Positions 1 to 10,036 of a stretch of DNA of 64,000 nucleotides are shown here, piece by piece. Position 1 is the stretch's first letter, and each line of letters opens with the position of its first letter. This DNA comes from Shewanella xiamenensis (GTDB lineage Bacteria; Pseudomonadota; Gammaproteobacteria; Enterobacterales; Shewanellaceae), in assembly GCF_014647135.1 (NCBI RefSeq), contig NZ_BMOP01000003.1, forward strand, positions 124,001 to 188,000, read 5' to 3'. The notes under the pieces are model-generated. The model did no database searches, was not told the origin of the DNA, and saw only the letters and a program-made list of their open reading frames with translations. Position numbers and translations under genes: made by a program.

Positions 1-108
1 CGGAGCCGTTACTCTTGTTTGCGCTGCCTTTGCTGTTTGCACATTCTTTGTTTCAGGCATCGCCGCCTGCCACAAAGCACCTACCCATAAACTTGACGTT
101 GACTTCAT
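1..108 (-). CDS. Unknown protein, N-terminal fragment (runs off window)
   Basis: Only the first 36 codons lie in the window. The ATG at 108 has an AGGAG Shine-Dalgarno 8 bases upstream and opens MKSTSSLWVGALWQAAMPET; a second in-frame ATG at codon 17 is possible. I do not recognise this N-terminus and assign no function. The gene diverges from the lysR gene starting at 203, leaving 94 bp between start codons. That is the usual arrangement for a LysR regulator and its target, so it may be the regulated gene. Confidence 0.55.
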   Translation of the reverse strand, partial: MKSTSSLWVGALWQAAMPETKNVQTAKAAQTRVTAP

Positions 109-202
109 GACCAAATCTCCTGTTCTGTTAACAAGTTCAAAGTAATACTTAGACCATCATCAGTAAAATGAATTAACGCCATACAATGGATTCCATTTGA
201 GC

Positions 203-1084
203 ATGAACATTCCAATCAAGACCTTACAATGTTTTCTGATCTTAGTTGAAACGGAAAACTTCACCCGTGCAGCACAAAAATGCTTTATCACTCAACCAAC
301 GCTCAGCAAAATCATCCAAAGGCTTGAAGAAAGCGTAGGAGAAACCCTGCTGATCCGTAACAATCAAAAGGTGGAGCTAACCCAAGCTGGGCAACTGTTT
401 GAACACAGTGCGCGGGAGATCCTCGGACAATGGCATAGATTGCAGGAGGATATGAGTAACTTAAGCGGCCTAAAATCGGGGCGGCTTAGACTCGGTGTCT
501 GCCCCATGATGAGTAGCTTAATTATTGGATTACTGACGAGCTATCGTAAGCGTTATCCAGGGGTTGAACTACAAATGTATGAATACGGGGGATTTGGCTG
601 CGAGCAGGCACTGCTAAATAACAGTTTAGATATTGCCTTTACTGCGTTACCCACAACCCATGAGACTGAGCTAGTCAACCAGCCGCTAACAAAATATCCT
701 CTGTTAGCTTGCCTGCCTGATGGGCACCCGCTTGCGGCTAAGTCATATCTCAACTGGCAAGATTTTGAAGCTTATCCGTTTATTCTCTATAACGAGGACT
801 TCTCACTTGCCAAATTGATAACTCGCCTCAGCCGTAAGGCTGGCGTGCAATTAAATATCGCCTTTCGCAGTGGTCAATGGGACTTTCTTGCAACCATGGT
901 TGAAGCCGACATGGGACTGGCCATATTACCCGAACCTATTTGCCAAAAACTCAGTCACAGCAAACTAGTCTTTAGACCAATGCAACCGGCATTAACTTGG
1001 GATTTAGCCCTGATTTGGCGGCAGAACTTACCGTTAACTCCCGCGGCAAATGCTCTACTGGAATTAAGTAAACAAAAAGCGTGA
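203..1084 (+). CDS. LysR-family transcriptional regulator
   Basis: Typical LysR-type regulator of 293 residues. The N-terminal winged helix-turn-helix (about residues 3-62) contains the family signature NFTRAAQKCFITQPTLSKII, and a periplasmic-binding-like effector domain (about 90-290) follows. An upstream in-frame TTG at 197 is possible, but the ATG at 203 fits the conserved MNIPIKTLQCF start. It is divergent from the partial gene at the left edge, which is its most likely target. Effector unknown. It converges on fusA2 and shares a bidirectional terminator with it. Confidence 0.9.
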   Translation: MNIPIKTLQCFLILVETENFTRAAQKCFITQPTLSKIIQRLEESVGETLLIRNNQKVELTQAGQLFEHSAREILGQWHRLQEDMSNLSGLKSGRLRLGVCPMMSSLIIGLLTSYRKRYPGVELQMYEYGGFGCEQALLNNSLDIAFTALPTTHETELVNQPLTKYPLLACLPDGHPLAAKSYLNWQDFEAYPFILYNEDFSLAKLITRLSRKAGVQLNIAFRSGQWDFLATMVEADMGLAILPEPICQKLSHSKLVFRPMQPALTWDLALIWRQNLPLTPAANALLELSKQKA

Positions 1085-1133
1085 ATGCTGACTCGTCAAC
1101 CGTCTAATGTCAACCAGTGCATCACCCATAAAA

Positions 1134-1166
1134 AAACCGCTGCTAGCCTAGGCTTAGCAGCGGTTT
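1134..1166. terminator. Bidirectional rho-independent terminator (lysR / fusA2)
   Basis: Stem AAACCGCTGCTA paired with TAGCAGCGGTTT around a short loop. An A-run lies on the left (a T-run for the minus strand) and TTTCTATTT on the right. It sits between two convergent genes. Confidence 0.85.
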
Positions 1167-1187
1167 CTATTTAGAGGAAGTTAAGAA

Positions 1188-3281
1188 TTACTTCTTAGCT
1201 TCAGCAGCTTTACGCTCTTTAACTTGCTCAACAACTTTGTCCGCAACACTGTTTGGACATGGGCTGTAGTGTGAGAACTCCATAGAGAACTGACCACGGC
1301 CTGAAGTCATTGTACGCAGAGTACCGATGTAACCGAACATTTCTGATAACGGTACGTCAGCCTTAACGCGAACACCCGTTACACCAGCAACTTGGTCTTT
1401 GATCATACCGCGACGACGGTTTAAGTCACCGATCACGTCACCCACGTTGTCTTCTGGGCTGAACACGTCAACTTTCATGATTGGCTCAAGCAGTTGTGGT
1501 TTAGCTTTAGCCATAGATTGACGGAATGCCGCTTTAGCAGCGATTTCGAACGCGATAGCTGAAGAGTCAACTGCGTGGTAAGCACCGTCAGTCAGTTCAA
1601 ACTCAACGTCTAACACTGGGAAGCCAGCGATAGTACCGGTGTTCATCATGCTCGCGAAGCCTTTTTCAACTGCTGGCCAGTATTCCTTAGGAACGTTACC
1701 ACCAACAACTGAAGACTTGAACACGAAGCCAGAGTTTGGCTCACCTGGGCGAATGATGTATTCGATCTTACCGAATTGACCAGAACCACCTGATTGTTTC
1801 TTGTGGGTGTATTGGTCTTCAACCATTTGAGTAATAGTTTCACGGTAGGCCACTTGTGGCTCACCTACGATCAGCTCAACACCATAAGTACGCTTCAGGA
1901 TGTCCACTTTAATATCTAAGTGCAGTTCACCCATACCTTTAAGGATGGTTTCGCCTGAATCTTCGTCAGTTTCTACGCGGAATGATGGATCTTCTGCGAT
2001 CATCTTACCGATAGCGATAGCCATCTTCTCGCTGCCGCCTTTATCTTTTGGCGCTACTGCAATAGAGATAACTGGCTCTGGGAACACCATGGCTTCCAGA
2101 GTACATGGGTGTTTAACATCACACAGTGTGTGACCAGTTTGTACGTTCTTCATACCCACGATTGCGATAATGTCACCAGCTTCAGCTGATTCAATTTCGA
2201 TACGATCGTTAGCATACATTTCGCACATACGGCCGATACGCTCAGTCTTACCAGTTGCACTGTTAAGAATGGTATCGCCTTTCTTCAGACGGCCAGCATA
2301 AATACGTACGAAAGTCAGGGCACCGAAACGGTCATCCATGATCTTGAACGCTAATGCTTTTAATGACTCATCAGCAGAAACGATAGCGTATTCGCCAGTT
2401 TCGTTACCTTCTTCGTCAGTTAAAGGTTGTGGATCAACTTCATCTGGCGCTGGCAGATAATCAACAACAGCATCCAGAACCAGTTGCATACCTTTGTTTT
2501 TGAAGGCAGAACCACAGAATGTTGGGAAGAATGCCATAGTACGAGTACCCTTACGGATACAACGTTTCAGGTCTTCAACAGATGGCTCTTCGCCTTCCAT
2601 GTAAGCTTCTAGCAGATCGTCATCTTGCTCAACAGCAGTTTCGATCAGCATTTCACGGTATTCTTCAACTAAGTCAACCATGTCCGCTGGAACATCTTTA
2701 ACTTCGAAGTTTTCTGGAATACCAGAATCGTCCCATACGTAGGCTTTACGAGTTAGCAGGTCAACAACACCACAGAACTCATCTTCAATACCGATTGGCA
2801 GAACCATAACCAGTGGGTTAGCAGCTAAAACGTCTTTAGTTTGCTTAACAACACGTAAGAAGTCAGCACCCATACGGTCTAACTTGTTTACGAAGATGAT
2901 ACGAGCAACTTCAGATTCGTTCGCATAGCGCCAGTTAGTTTCTGATTGAGGCTCAACACCACCAGAACCACAGAATACAGCGATACCGCCGTCAAGAACC
3001 TTCAGAGAACGGTAAACTTCAACAGTGAAGTCAACGTGCCCAGGGGTGTCAATAACGTTGAAACGGTGATCTTTCCAGAAGCAGCTTACTGCCGCTGACT
3101 GAATGGTAATACCGCGCTCAGCTTCCTGAACCATGAAGTCAGTTGTTGATTCACCATCGTGAACTTCACCGATTTTATGGATTTTACCGGTTAGCTTAAG
3201 AATACGCTCGGTGGTCGTGGTTTTACCCGCGTCAACGTGAGCGAAGATACCAATGTTTCTGTATTTGGATAATTCGGTCAT
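1188..3281 (-). CDS. fusA2: Elongation factor G, second paralogue (EF-G2)
   Basis: A 697-residue translational GTPase of full EF-G length. The P-loop AHVDAGKTT is at residues 14-22, DTPG at 78-81 and NKLD at 132-135, followed by domains II-V ending in [16 protein letters not shown]. Family role: ribosome translocation and/or recycling in the cytoplasm. It stands alone rather than in a str operon (no rpsL/rpsG/tuf neighbours), and the sequence matches the divergent EF-G2 type found beside a main FusA in Shewanella and Vibrio. That identification rests on recall. The ATG at 3281 has no strong Shine-Dalgarno. Confidence 0.9.
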   Translation of the reverse strand: MTELSKYRNIGIFAHVDAGKTTTTERILKLTGKIHKIGEVHDGESTTDFMVQEAERGITIQSAAVSCFWKDHRFNVIDTPGHVDFTVEVYRSLKVLDGGIAVFCGSGGVEPQSETNWRYANESEVARIIFVNKLDRMGADFLRVVKQTKDVLAANPLVMVLPIGIEDEFCGVVDLLTRKAYVWDDSGIPENFEVKDVPADMVDLVEEYREMLIETAVEQDDDLLEAYMEGEEPSVEDLKRCIRKGTRTMAFFPTFCGSAFKNKGMQLVLDAVVDYLPAPDEVDPQPLTDEEGNETGEYAIVSADESLKALAFKIMDDRFGALTFVRIYAGRLKKGDTILNSATGKTERIGRMCEMYANDRIEIESAEAGDIIAIVGMKNVQTGHTLCDVKHPCTLEAMVFPEPVISIAVAPKDKGGSEKMAIAIGKMIAEDPSFRVETDEDSGETILKGMGELHLDIKVDILKRTYGVELIVGEPQVAYRETITQMVEDQYTHKKQSGGSGQFGKIEYIIRPGEPNSGFVFKSSVVGGNVPKEYWPAVEKGFASMMNTGTIAGFPVLDVEFELTDGAYHAVDSSAIAFEIAAKAAFRQSMAKAKPQLLEPIMKVDVFSPEDNVGDVIGDLNRRRGMIKDQVAGVTGVRVKADVPLSEMFGYIGTLRTMTSGRGQFSMEFSHYSPCPNSVADKVVEQVKERKAAEAKK

Positions 3282-3719
3282 GATTCAACTTTAATGATTA
3301 GTTTAAGAAGTAGACGGAGTATGCGACAAACCACCGACACACCGCACATCAGATTATTTTAGGCGCATATTGTAAATTGGAACCCCGCTATGCGCAAATG
3401 GCTCTTGCAATTTTTCACGATAAAGTCGCGGAAAAAATTAAAAAAAAATAAGAAAAATGCATTAAAACAATTAAATAAAAAAATTTAGCTCAGTTTTCAA
3501 ACAATTAGTAAAAAGCCTAAAAATAAGCGTTTTTTTACCGATATTGCAGATTTCTCATACTTTAAGGACTCACAAATAGCAAAAGACCAGCCCAATGCAA
3601 CCTCAATACAAACTTCAACTCAGGTTAAAACTCGGTTTAACCTAAAAGTTGATTAGCATAAATGTGAAATTGATCGAGTAAAGTAGCAATGGGCTTAGCA
3701 ATGCATCTAATTTCGCAAA
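3282..3719. other. Intergenic, AT-rich leader of fusA2
   Basis: 438 bp with no credible ORF. It is strongly A/T-rich, with long A-runs near 3437-3485, and must contain the fusA2 promoter. I could not pick a convincing -35/-10 pair. The left part also carries the 3' end region of the GGDEF gene. Confidence 0.5.
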
Positions 3720-5171
3720 CTAAGCATTGGATTCATCAATACAAATCTGATTTCTGCCCAAGGCTTTCGCTTGATACAGTGCTTTATCTGCTCGTTCAAA
3801 GCAGGACTGCATTGGTTCATTACTCGCTAATTTGGCAATCCCAAAACTACAGGTGAGCCGCACATCACCACTAAAGCGATAATCCTTAATCGCCGCAGCA
3901 ATCCGCTGGCACAATGAGTTAACTAAAGTAATTGAAGTCTGATGGCAAAGGATCACGAACTCTTCACCTCCCCAACGGGCAACAACATCTGATTCACGCA
4001 CACAATGCTGCAACACTGTAGACAGCTCCATCAAAATATTATCTCCGACGGCATGACCTAAGGTGTCATTAATCTCTTTAAAGAAATCGATATCTAACAT
4101 GACAAGGCAGATGCTACTTTCTGTTGCGGTCTCAGAACGATGCTCATGCACAAACTGGCGGTTAAAGTAATGGCGATTATAGAGTTTGGTGAGCGGATCA
4201 TGGGTAGATAAAAACTCGAGTTCAGTATTGGTTTGTTCTAATTGCCGACGTAGGGCTTCAAGCTGTGTATTTTTATCGGTTAAGCGTCGATTATAGCGAC
4301 TGATAAAATAAGTCCGAGTCGCAAGTAAGAATATCACCAGCAGAGTACCTGCAATAACTTGATAGATAAGCCAATAGTTAGTCTCATCGATAACAGTAAT
4401 GTTGTTCCACTTCTGGTAAATCCTAATTCGCTCAAGCTCATCAACATCATCAAGCACTTGATTAAGTATCGGCAGCAGTGCTTCATGGCCTAAACTCACT
4501 CCCATGCGTAGTTCATCTTCTGGCCCGCCCCACCCCGCAATTTTAAGATGGTTAAAACCTGTCTGCTGAATATAAGCATTCACCGAAAACATTGACCCAA
4601 CAAATAAATCAGCGCGCTTATCGAGCACAGCCTCGAGTCCCGCTGGTTCACTGGCCACTTCGATGATTTTGACTCTAGGGTAATATTGCTGAATATACTC
4701 AGCGAGACGATAACCTTTAGGCACGGCTAATGTTCGTGAGCCTATGTTTTCAAATCCTTGTAAAAATGGCTGTTCTTTTAGCGAAACCAACACATTTGGC
4801 GAGTGAAAATACACATGGCTAAAATGTAAAAATTGCTCTCGGGTAGCGGTTTTATTCAACATTGGAGTTAAATCACAGCGCCCAGTTTGTAAAAAATTAA
4901 GGGTTTCAGACCAAGATGTTGTGGGAACAAGAATGAATTTAAGGAGAGAATGGGACTCAATGTAACGAATATAGTCCGATGAGACCCCTACATGTTTTCC
5001 CTCTCGTATCGCTTCATAGGGCAACCAGTCGGGATCAACACAGTAACGGACTAACTGCCTACTGCTAGCACCGTCATCAGCGGTTTTGAGATAGCGCGAA
5101 GCCAAACGCTCTGCACTCACAGTTAAGGGTGAGCATAAACAGAAGAATAAAAACCAAAATCGACAACCCAT
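3720..5171 (-). CDS. Membrane diguanylate cyclase with periplasmic solute-binding sensor
   Basis: Predicted c-di-GMP synthase. An N-terminal signal/anchor (MGCRFWFLFFCLCSPL) is followed by a type-3 periplasmic solute-binding domain (SBP_bac_3, about residues 40-265), a membrane helix (YWLIYQVIAGTLLVIFLLAT), a short coiled coil and a GGDEF domain. The active site is GGEEF (A-R-W-GGEEF). An RESD inhibitory I-site lies exactly five residues before it, so product inhibition is expected. The ligand is unknown, possibly an amino acid. I chose the ATG at 5171 because it places the signal sequence at the N-terminus; ATGs at 5189 and 5225 would add 6 or 18 residues. Confidence 0.88.
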   Translation of the reverse strand: MGCRFWFLFFCLCSPLTVSAERLASRYLKTADDGASSRQLVRYCVDPDWLPYEAIREGKHVGVSSDYIRYIESHSLLKFILVPTTSWSETLNFLQTGRCDLTPMLNKTATREQFLHFSHVYFHSPNVLVSLKEQPFLQGFENIGSRTLAVPKGYRLAEYIQQYYPRVKIIEVASEPAGLEAVLDKRADLFVGSMFSVNAYIQQTGFNHLKIAGWGGPEDELRMGVSLGHEALLPILNQVLDDVDELERIRIYQKWNNITVIDETNYWLIYQVIAGTLLVIFLLATRTYFISRYNRRLTDKNTQLEALRRQLEQTNTELEFLSTHDPLTKLYNRHYFNRQFVHEHRSETATESSICLVMLDIDFFKEINDTLGHAVGDNILMELSTVLQHCVRESDVVARWGGEEFVILCHQTSITLVNSLCQRIAAAIKDYRFSGDVRLTCSFGIAKLASNEPMQSCFERADKALYQAKALGRNQICIDESNA

Positions 5172-5307
5172 GTCGCTTCTCAAATACATTCGTAATTCGC
5201 TGACGTAGATAAAAAGTGTATACATGATATTAAGATAATACCAATTCGCTCATCCTAAGCAGAAAAATGCACCGAACCTGAGAAACGTAATCTTGTTACC
5301 GATAAAA

Positions 5308-5334
5308 AAATACCCGCCAAATTGACGGGTATTT
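5308..5334 (-). terminator. Rho-independent terminator of the carboxylase gene
   Basis: Perfect 9-bp stem AAATACCCG/CGGGTATTT with a 9-nt loop, followed on the minus strand by a T-run. It lies 27 bp past the carboxylase stop codon. Confidence 0.85.
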
Positions 5335-5360
5335 CGTTTACTTAATCTATTTTTACAAGA

Positions 5361-8300
5361 TTAATCTTCAACTGGTGACACAACAAAGAGTAGGTCACCT
5401 TGCGATACTTGCTGACCATTGCTGTTCAGAATACGCTCGATGCGGTACTTCTTATCCTCAGGATAGAGCACGGCGCCTTGGCGGTTAAAGCCAGCCAAGT
5501 TAACCTGCGAGAACATCTTCATTGCTTCAGTCAAGGCAAGGGTTTGCTCAACGGTTACAATATCACCTTCTTTAACGAAATCAGGTTCGCCTGGCGCTGG
5601 AGAGGTATAGAAGATACCTGCGCCTTGGGCTAATACTTTAAGCTCGTTACTTTCACCCACACGCAGCGACTCAGTATCCACCCCAACGGTTTCGGCAGCG
5701 GCTTCCATTTCAGCAATCAGTGCTGGAATATCTAGCTCAGCCATAAAGCGTGGCAGATAGTTAGTGTCGTATACGCCTTCTTTGAAGGTGCCATCGCTTA
5801 GGATTAACTTCAGCAACGGAATGTTAGTAGCGATACCTTTGAGCACTACGCTGTCGAGGTAAGCATGTAGCTTCGCAATAACGTCTTCACGGTTTTCACC
5901 GCGCATAATCACCTGGGCGATTAAGCTATCGTAATAAGGCGAAACTTCTTTGCCCGGTGCAGCAATCGAGATGATTTCTACATCTGGATGATCAGGGAAT
6001 ACACATTCGGTGATCTTGCCAGGGTTTGGAACCAGTTGCAGTACGCCATGGCTGTCGAGTGCGGCTTTCTCAGCCGTTACACGCACTTCCATCGCATAAC
6101 CGATTTCTTTCGGCTCTAAATGCTCGATTGAACGACCCGCAGCAATATCAAACTGCGCGCTTACGATATCGATACCAGAAGTCGCTTCGGTTACTGGATG
6201 CTCTACCTGCAGACGAGTGTTCATCTCCATGAAGTACACTTCGTTTGCGTCTAGGTTGTAGATGAACTCTACAGTACCTGCCCCCATATAATCGGTCGCA
6301 TCACCTAAGGCACGGGTGTAATCCAGCACTTGTTTTTTCAGTTCATCTGGCAACATGGTTGAGCCAGACTCTTCAACCACTTTCTGGTTGTTACGTTGTA
6401 CTGAACAGTCACGTAAACCCAATACTTTAGCGTGACCAAATTGGTCGCGCAGTAATTGCACTTCGATATGACGTAGTGACGTAACATATTTCTCTAAGTA
6501 CAGGTCGCCGTTACCGAAGGCAGCTGCCGCTTCAGTAGCGGTTTTTTGGAATAAACCAATCATATCCTCAGGACGTTTAACGACCTGAATACCTTTACCA
6601 CCACCGCCTTGTACCGCTTTGAGCAGCACAGGGTAACCAATTTCATTGGCCACGTTTACCGCTTGCTCAGCGTTCGTCAGAATACCGTGTGAACCTGGTA
6701 CCACTGGTACGTTTTGGCTTTGTGAAGTCTTAATCGCGTTCGACTTGTTACCCATAGTCGTCATTGAATGCACGCTAGGGCCCACAAAGTTAACCCCATT
6801 ATTCACACACAATGCCGCAAATTGTGGACTTTCAGACAGGAAGCCGATACCTGGGTGCAGTGCATCAACTTGCTCGTATTCGGCAACTTTCAACACTGAG
6901 TAGGCATTCAGGTAACTTTCGTCAGAGGTGTTACCACCTAAACAGACTAACTTGTCAGAATCTTTCAGCATATCCGCAGGTACGGCAGTCATGTCAGGAT
7001 CTGACGCCACTAATACCACGTTGATATCGTTATCGTGAGCCTTACGGATCAACTTAACAGCAGTACAACCACGGGCATGAACCAATACTTTATTAATTGG
7101 TTTCATTAACTTACGAGGATCGTTTTGAACAATCACTTCTTCTTCAACAGGCGCTTCAACAACCAGAGTCGACAGAGCATTGATGATTACGTCATTAATC
7201 TTCGCCGTTGGCATTGGCATCAGAGGATCGATGCTCGCCAATTGGTTATCTAAGGTTTCGCTGAATGGGTTGTGGACTAAGCCCGCCATTGCACCTGGTA
7301 CTTTCGACAGATAGTTCGACAGAGTCGACGTTGAAGGTAAGTAAGCAGGAACCACCATTTGACCCGCGAATGGCATGTTAGTACCAGACAGGTAGTAGGT
7401 TTGCACTAATGGGTGAGTCACGAAACTCGCTTGCGCACCACCGGTACAGTCACCAAAACCAAACATCAATACTGGCAATTCGTTATCACGGATAAAGCGT
7501 GTGATACGGTCGTTCACAACAGCCATTGAGAACAGTGCCGCAGCACCTTCTTTAGTCTGCATACCGCCTGAGCTGATAAAACAAACTACTGGCAATTTAC
7601 GCTTAGCACATTCGATCAGCAGCGCAGAGAATTTCTCAGCACTCGCCATATCGAAGGCACCCGCTTGGAATGCAGTGTTAGATACCGCCAGACCCACACG
7701 GACTTTTTGTCCCTTTTCTTTAAAGTCAGCAATACCGGTGATCAGGCCGCAAGGACGAATACCTTTATCTAACGCATCTTCAATGGATAAACGGAAACCA
7801 GGGAAGTTGAGCAAGTTAGCCGACATTTTGTCGCCATTGATTTCGTCGAAATTAGTGAAAAATTGCTTAATCACATTTTCCCACGTCATCTTGCCGGTAC
7901 GTTTTTCGTCACGTAATACTTTTTGGATCAGTAAGTCCTGATAACCCATGGTCAAGCGGTTCCAGAAGTCCTTACGACGACCGATACGCACAGGGTTAAT
8001 CGCACCAGTGTATTTGCTGTGGTCGCTTTCACTGTCGAAGTATTCAGGCAATAAACGTTCGAAGAAGTAAGTCAGGATAACGAATAAACTGTCGTTAAGT
8101 TGTGGGAAGCCCACACTCTTCCACTGCTCTACACGCACCAAGAGATCGGCACGGTTAGATTGGCTCATAAAGTACTTAAGCCACTTGTAGAATTTAGCCT
8201 TGTCGTTTGCGGTATCCTGAGTAGACAGCGCATGGTCAATCGACTTGTGCAGTAGATTGTTCACCGAGTTGCGTGACAGACTCTTAGACATCATGGCTTC

Positions 8301-9914
8301 TTTCGCGATAGACGCTAAGCTACCCACAACGTTGTCGTAAAGTGAGTTAAAAATCAGGATGTTATGGCATTGCCAAATAAAGTCTTCACGCAACTCATCG
8401 TTTACAACGACATCGAGCACAGTCAATTGATTAAGCTCAGGCCATTTTGCTTGAGTTACAGACTTAGGCAGATTTTCAAGATGCTGAATTAAGCCCTTAA
8501 AGTTGTTTGCCGCGTTGCTCTTCCAACGGTGATATAAAGACCAACCGATGTTAAATAACAGTGCCTTACGAGCTTTTTTATAGTTTTCTTTTGGTTCACC
8601 CAAAATAAAACGTGTCAGCATATTACGTTCGGTTGAAATTTCATCGCGCTTAGCAATAAAGTTCGCCCACAATTTGTTCAGATCTTCATCGTAAACCAGC
8701 TTATCAGGGCTAGATAGCCAAGCTTGGAATACACGATCTTGCTCTTGCTGGATACGCGCTAACAGATCGCCCTCGGGCACACTGACACGTGACAAACGTC
8801 CGTATTGCTCCTGAGAGATCGAATGAATACGGCTACGCAGCGTTAAATAACGCAGGTAACGGTAAGCGCTACCAAACAAGTTGTGGTGGTTGGTTGGGCT
8901 CGTTGCCACAGCCAATTCAGCGTTTAACTCTAATGCCATCAAGTTTTTAGATGGATTAAGGAAACGCGCTAAACTGCGATCATAATGCTCACGTAAATCC
9001 TTAGATTCACGTACAAAGTTCACTGCTGCGCGCTCAACCGCTTCGATACTACTGATAATCGCGCGGCGTAAATTGTGCTGACGCTCGTCACGGTCACCTG
9101 GAGAAAAATCGATAATGCCATCGATACAACCGGCGGTGTAAAGCTCTTCTGGAGATACACCCACAGATTTAGCACATTCCTGCCATGACAGGTTGTACTT
9201 ACGGGCGATACTTTGTAGACCTTGTGGTTGAATGGTGTTGAAAATACCATCGCGCAGCGATAACAGGATGTTAGCCGCAGCTAAAGGAATCGCGCCACCC
9301 GAGTAACCCGCACCGATAACGATACCGACTGTCGGTACGTCAACGTTGGCACTCTCGGCAATCGCCTTAGAAATAGAATGTGCTTGGTTTTGGCTGTTGG
9401 CCACTTCGCCTGCATCGGCCCCTGGGGTATCGATTAAATAGACGATAGGCATAGACAATTCGGCAAAATGACGAATCGCTTTACAGGCGGCATAGTGATG
9501 CTCAGGCATCCATGCACCGTTAGCCGTTGTGCGCTCTTGAGCAATAAAGCCGATACGACGAGTGCGTGAACCGAAATTCAGCTCGACCTCAGCACTGTAG
9601 AAAGAGCCCAAGTGAGTTTCGGTAATCAAGCGCCCCTTTAGGTCCGCAATGATACGTTTAGCACCAGGACGACCTTTGTCTTGGGTCGGTTGGATCACTT
9701 TTGCGACATAACCGTCAACATCTAACGATGCCAAGTCTTTTAAATTTGCCTGAATGGCATCTTCATTTAAAAGGCCTTTAATTTCTTCTGATAAGCTCTG
9801 TTTACTGTGTTTAGGAAACAGAGAAAAATCCTTTGCCAAATGCTCGGCCTGTAAAAAAAGCGGATCGGGCGTTTGGGCTTGAGTCATGTGTTTGGGCTGA
9901 TTATTGCTGGTCAT
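5361..9914 (-). CDS. Single-chain acetyl/acyl-CoA carboxylase (CT-alpha, CT-beta, biotin carboxylase, biotinyl domain)
   Basis: All activities of a biotin-dependent carboxylase on one 1517-residue chain. In order: a carboxyltransferase-alpha-like crotonase fold (about 90-300; LIDTPGADAGEVANSQNQA, GAGYSGGAIPLA); a helical linker (about 330-680); a carboxyltransferase-beta-like fold (about 700-910; CFISSGGMQTKEGAAALFSM); an ATP-grasp biotin carboxylase (about 960-1400; GGGGKGIQ, RHIEVQLL, EMNTRLQVEHPVTE); and a C-terminal biotinyl domain (about 1445-1517) with the EAMKM biotinylation site. It carboxylates acetyl-CoA or a related acyl-CoA. I infer it is accessory to accABCD, which is not in this window. 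The ATG at 9914 has GAGG upstream; a TTG at 9917 is less likely. Divergent from lysR at 10037. Confidence 0.88.
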   Translation of the reverse strand: MTSNNQPKHMTQAQTPDPLFLQAEHLAKDFSLFPKHSKQSLSEEIKGLLNEDAIQANLKDLASLDVDGYVAKVIQPTQDKGRPGAKRIIADLKGRLITETHLGSFYSAEVELNFGSRTRRIGFIAQERTTANGAWMPEHHYAACKAIRHFAELSMPIVYLIDTPGADAGEVANSQNQAHSISKAIAESANVDVPTVGIVIGAGYSGGAIPLAAANILLSLRDGIFNTIQPQGLQSIARKYNLSWQECAKSVGVSPEELYTAGCIDGIIDFSPGDRDERQHNLRRAIISSIEAVERAAVNFVRESKDLREHYDRSLARFLNPSKNLMALELNAELAVATSPTNHHNLFGSAYRYLRYLTLRSRIHSISQEQYGRLSRVSVPEGDLLARIQQEQDRVFQAWLSSPDKLVYDEDLNKLWANFIAKRDEISTERNMLTRFILGEPKENYKKARKALLFNIGWSLYHRWKSNAANNFKGLIQHLENLPKSVTQAKWPELNQLTVLDVVVNDELREDFIWQCHNILIFNSLYDNVVGSLASIAKEAMMSKSLSRNSVNNLLHKSIDHALSTQDTANDKAKFYKWLKYFMSQSNRADLLVRVEQWKSVGFPQLNDSLFVILTYFFERLLPEYFDSESDHSKYTGAINPVRIGRRKDFWNRLTMGYQDLLIQKVLRDEKRTGKMTWENVIKQFFTNFDEINGDKMSANLLNFPGFRLSIEDALDKGIRPCGLITGIADFKEKGQKVRVGLAVSNTAFQAGAFDMASAEKFSALLIECAKRKLPVVCFISSGGMQTKEGAAALFSMAVVNDRITRFIRDNELPVLMFGFGDCTGGAQASFVTHPLVQTYYLSGTNMPFAGQMVVPAYLPSTSTLSNYLSKVPGAMAGLVHNPFSETLDNQLASIDPLMPMPTAKINDVIINALSTLVVEAPVEEEVIVQNDPRKLMKPINKVLVHARGCTAVKLIRKAHDNDINVVLVASDPDMTAVPADMLKDSDKLVCLGGNTSDESYLNAYSVLKVAEYEQVDALHPGIGFLSESPQFAALCVNNGVNFVGPSVHSMTTMGNKSNAIKTSQSQNVPVVPGSHGILTNAEQAVNVANEIGYPVLLKAVQGGGGKGIQVVKRPEDMIGLFQKTATEAAAAFGNGDLYLEKYVTSLRHIEVQLLRDQFGHAKVLGLRDCSVQRNNQKVVEESGSTMLPDELKKQVLDYTRALGDATDYMGAGTVEFIYNLDANEVYFMEMNTRLQVEHPVTEATSGIDIVSAQFDIAAGRSIEHLEPKEIGYAMEVRVTAEKAALDSHGVLQLVPNPGKITECVFPDHPDVEIISIAAPGKEVSPYYDSLIAQVIMRGENREDVIAKLHAYLDSVVLKGIATNIPLLKLILSDGTFKEGVYDTNYLPRFMAELDIPALIAEMEAAAETVGVDTESLRVGESNELKVLAQGAGIFYTSPAPGEPDFVKEGDIVTVEQTLALTEAMKMFSQVNLAGFNRQGAVLYPEDKKYRIERILNSNGQQVSQGDLLFVVSPVED

Positions 9915-10036
9915 CAAAAGATCCTCTGCTTTAGCCTCTGAAAATTTTTAGCCAATAAATATAACTTTGTTATCCCGCCAAATGCCATTAAACTGCATAA
10001 GACGCTATGTTCCAAATATGAGACAGTGGGAAAAAC

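Noticed and set aside
7501-7941. 146-codon open frame on the plus strand
   Set aside because: Lies antisense inside the fused carboxylase gene, whose protein motifs are unmistakable; composition is that of a shadow frame.
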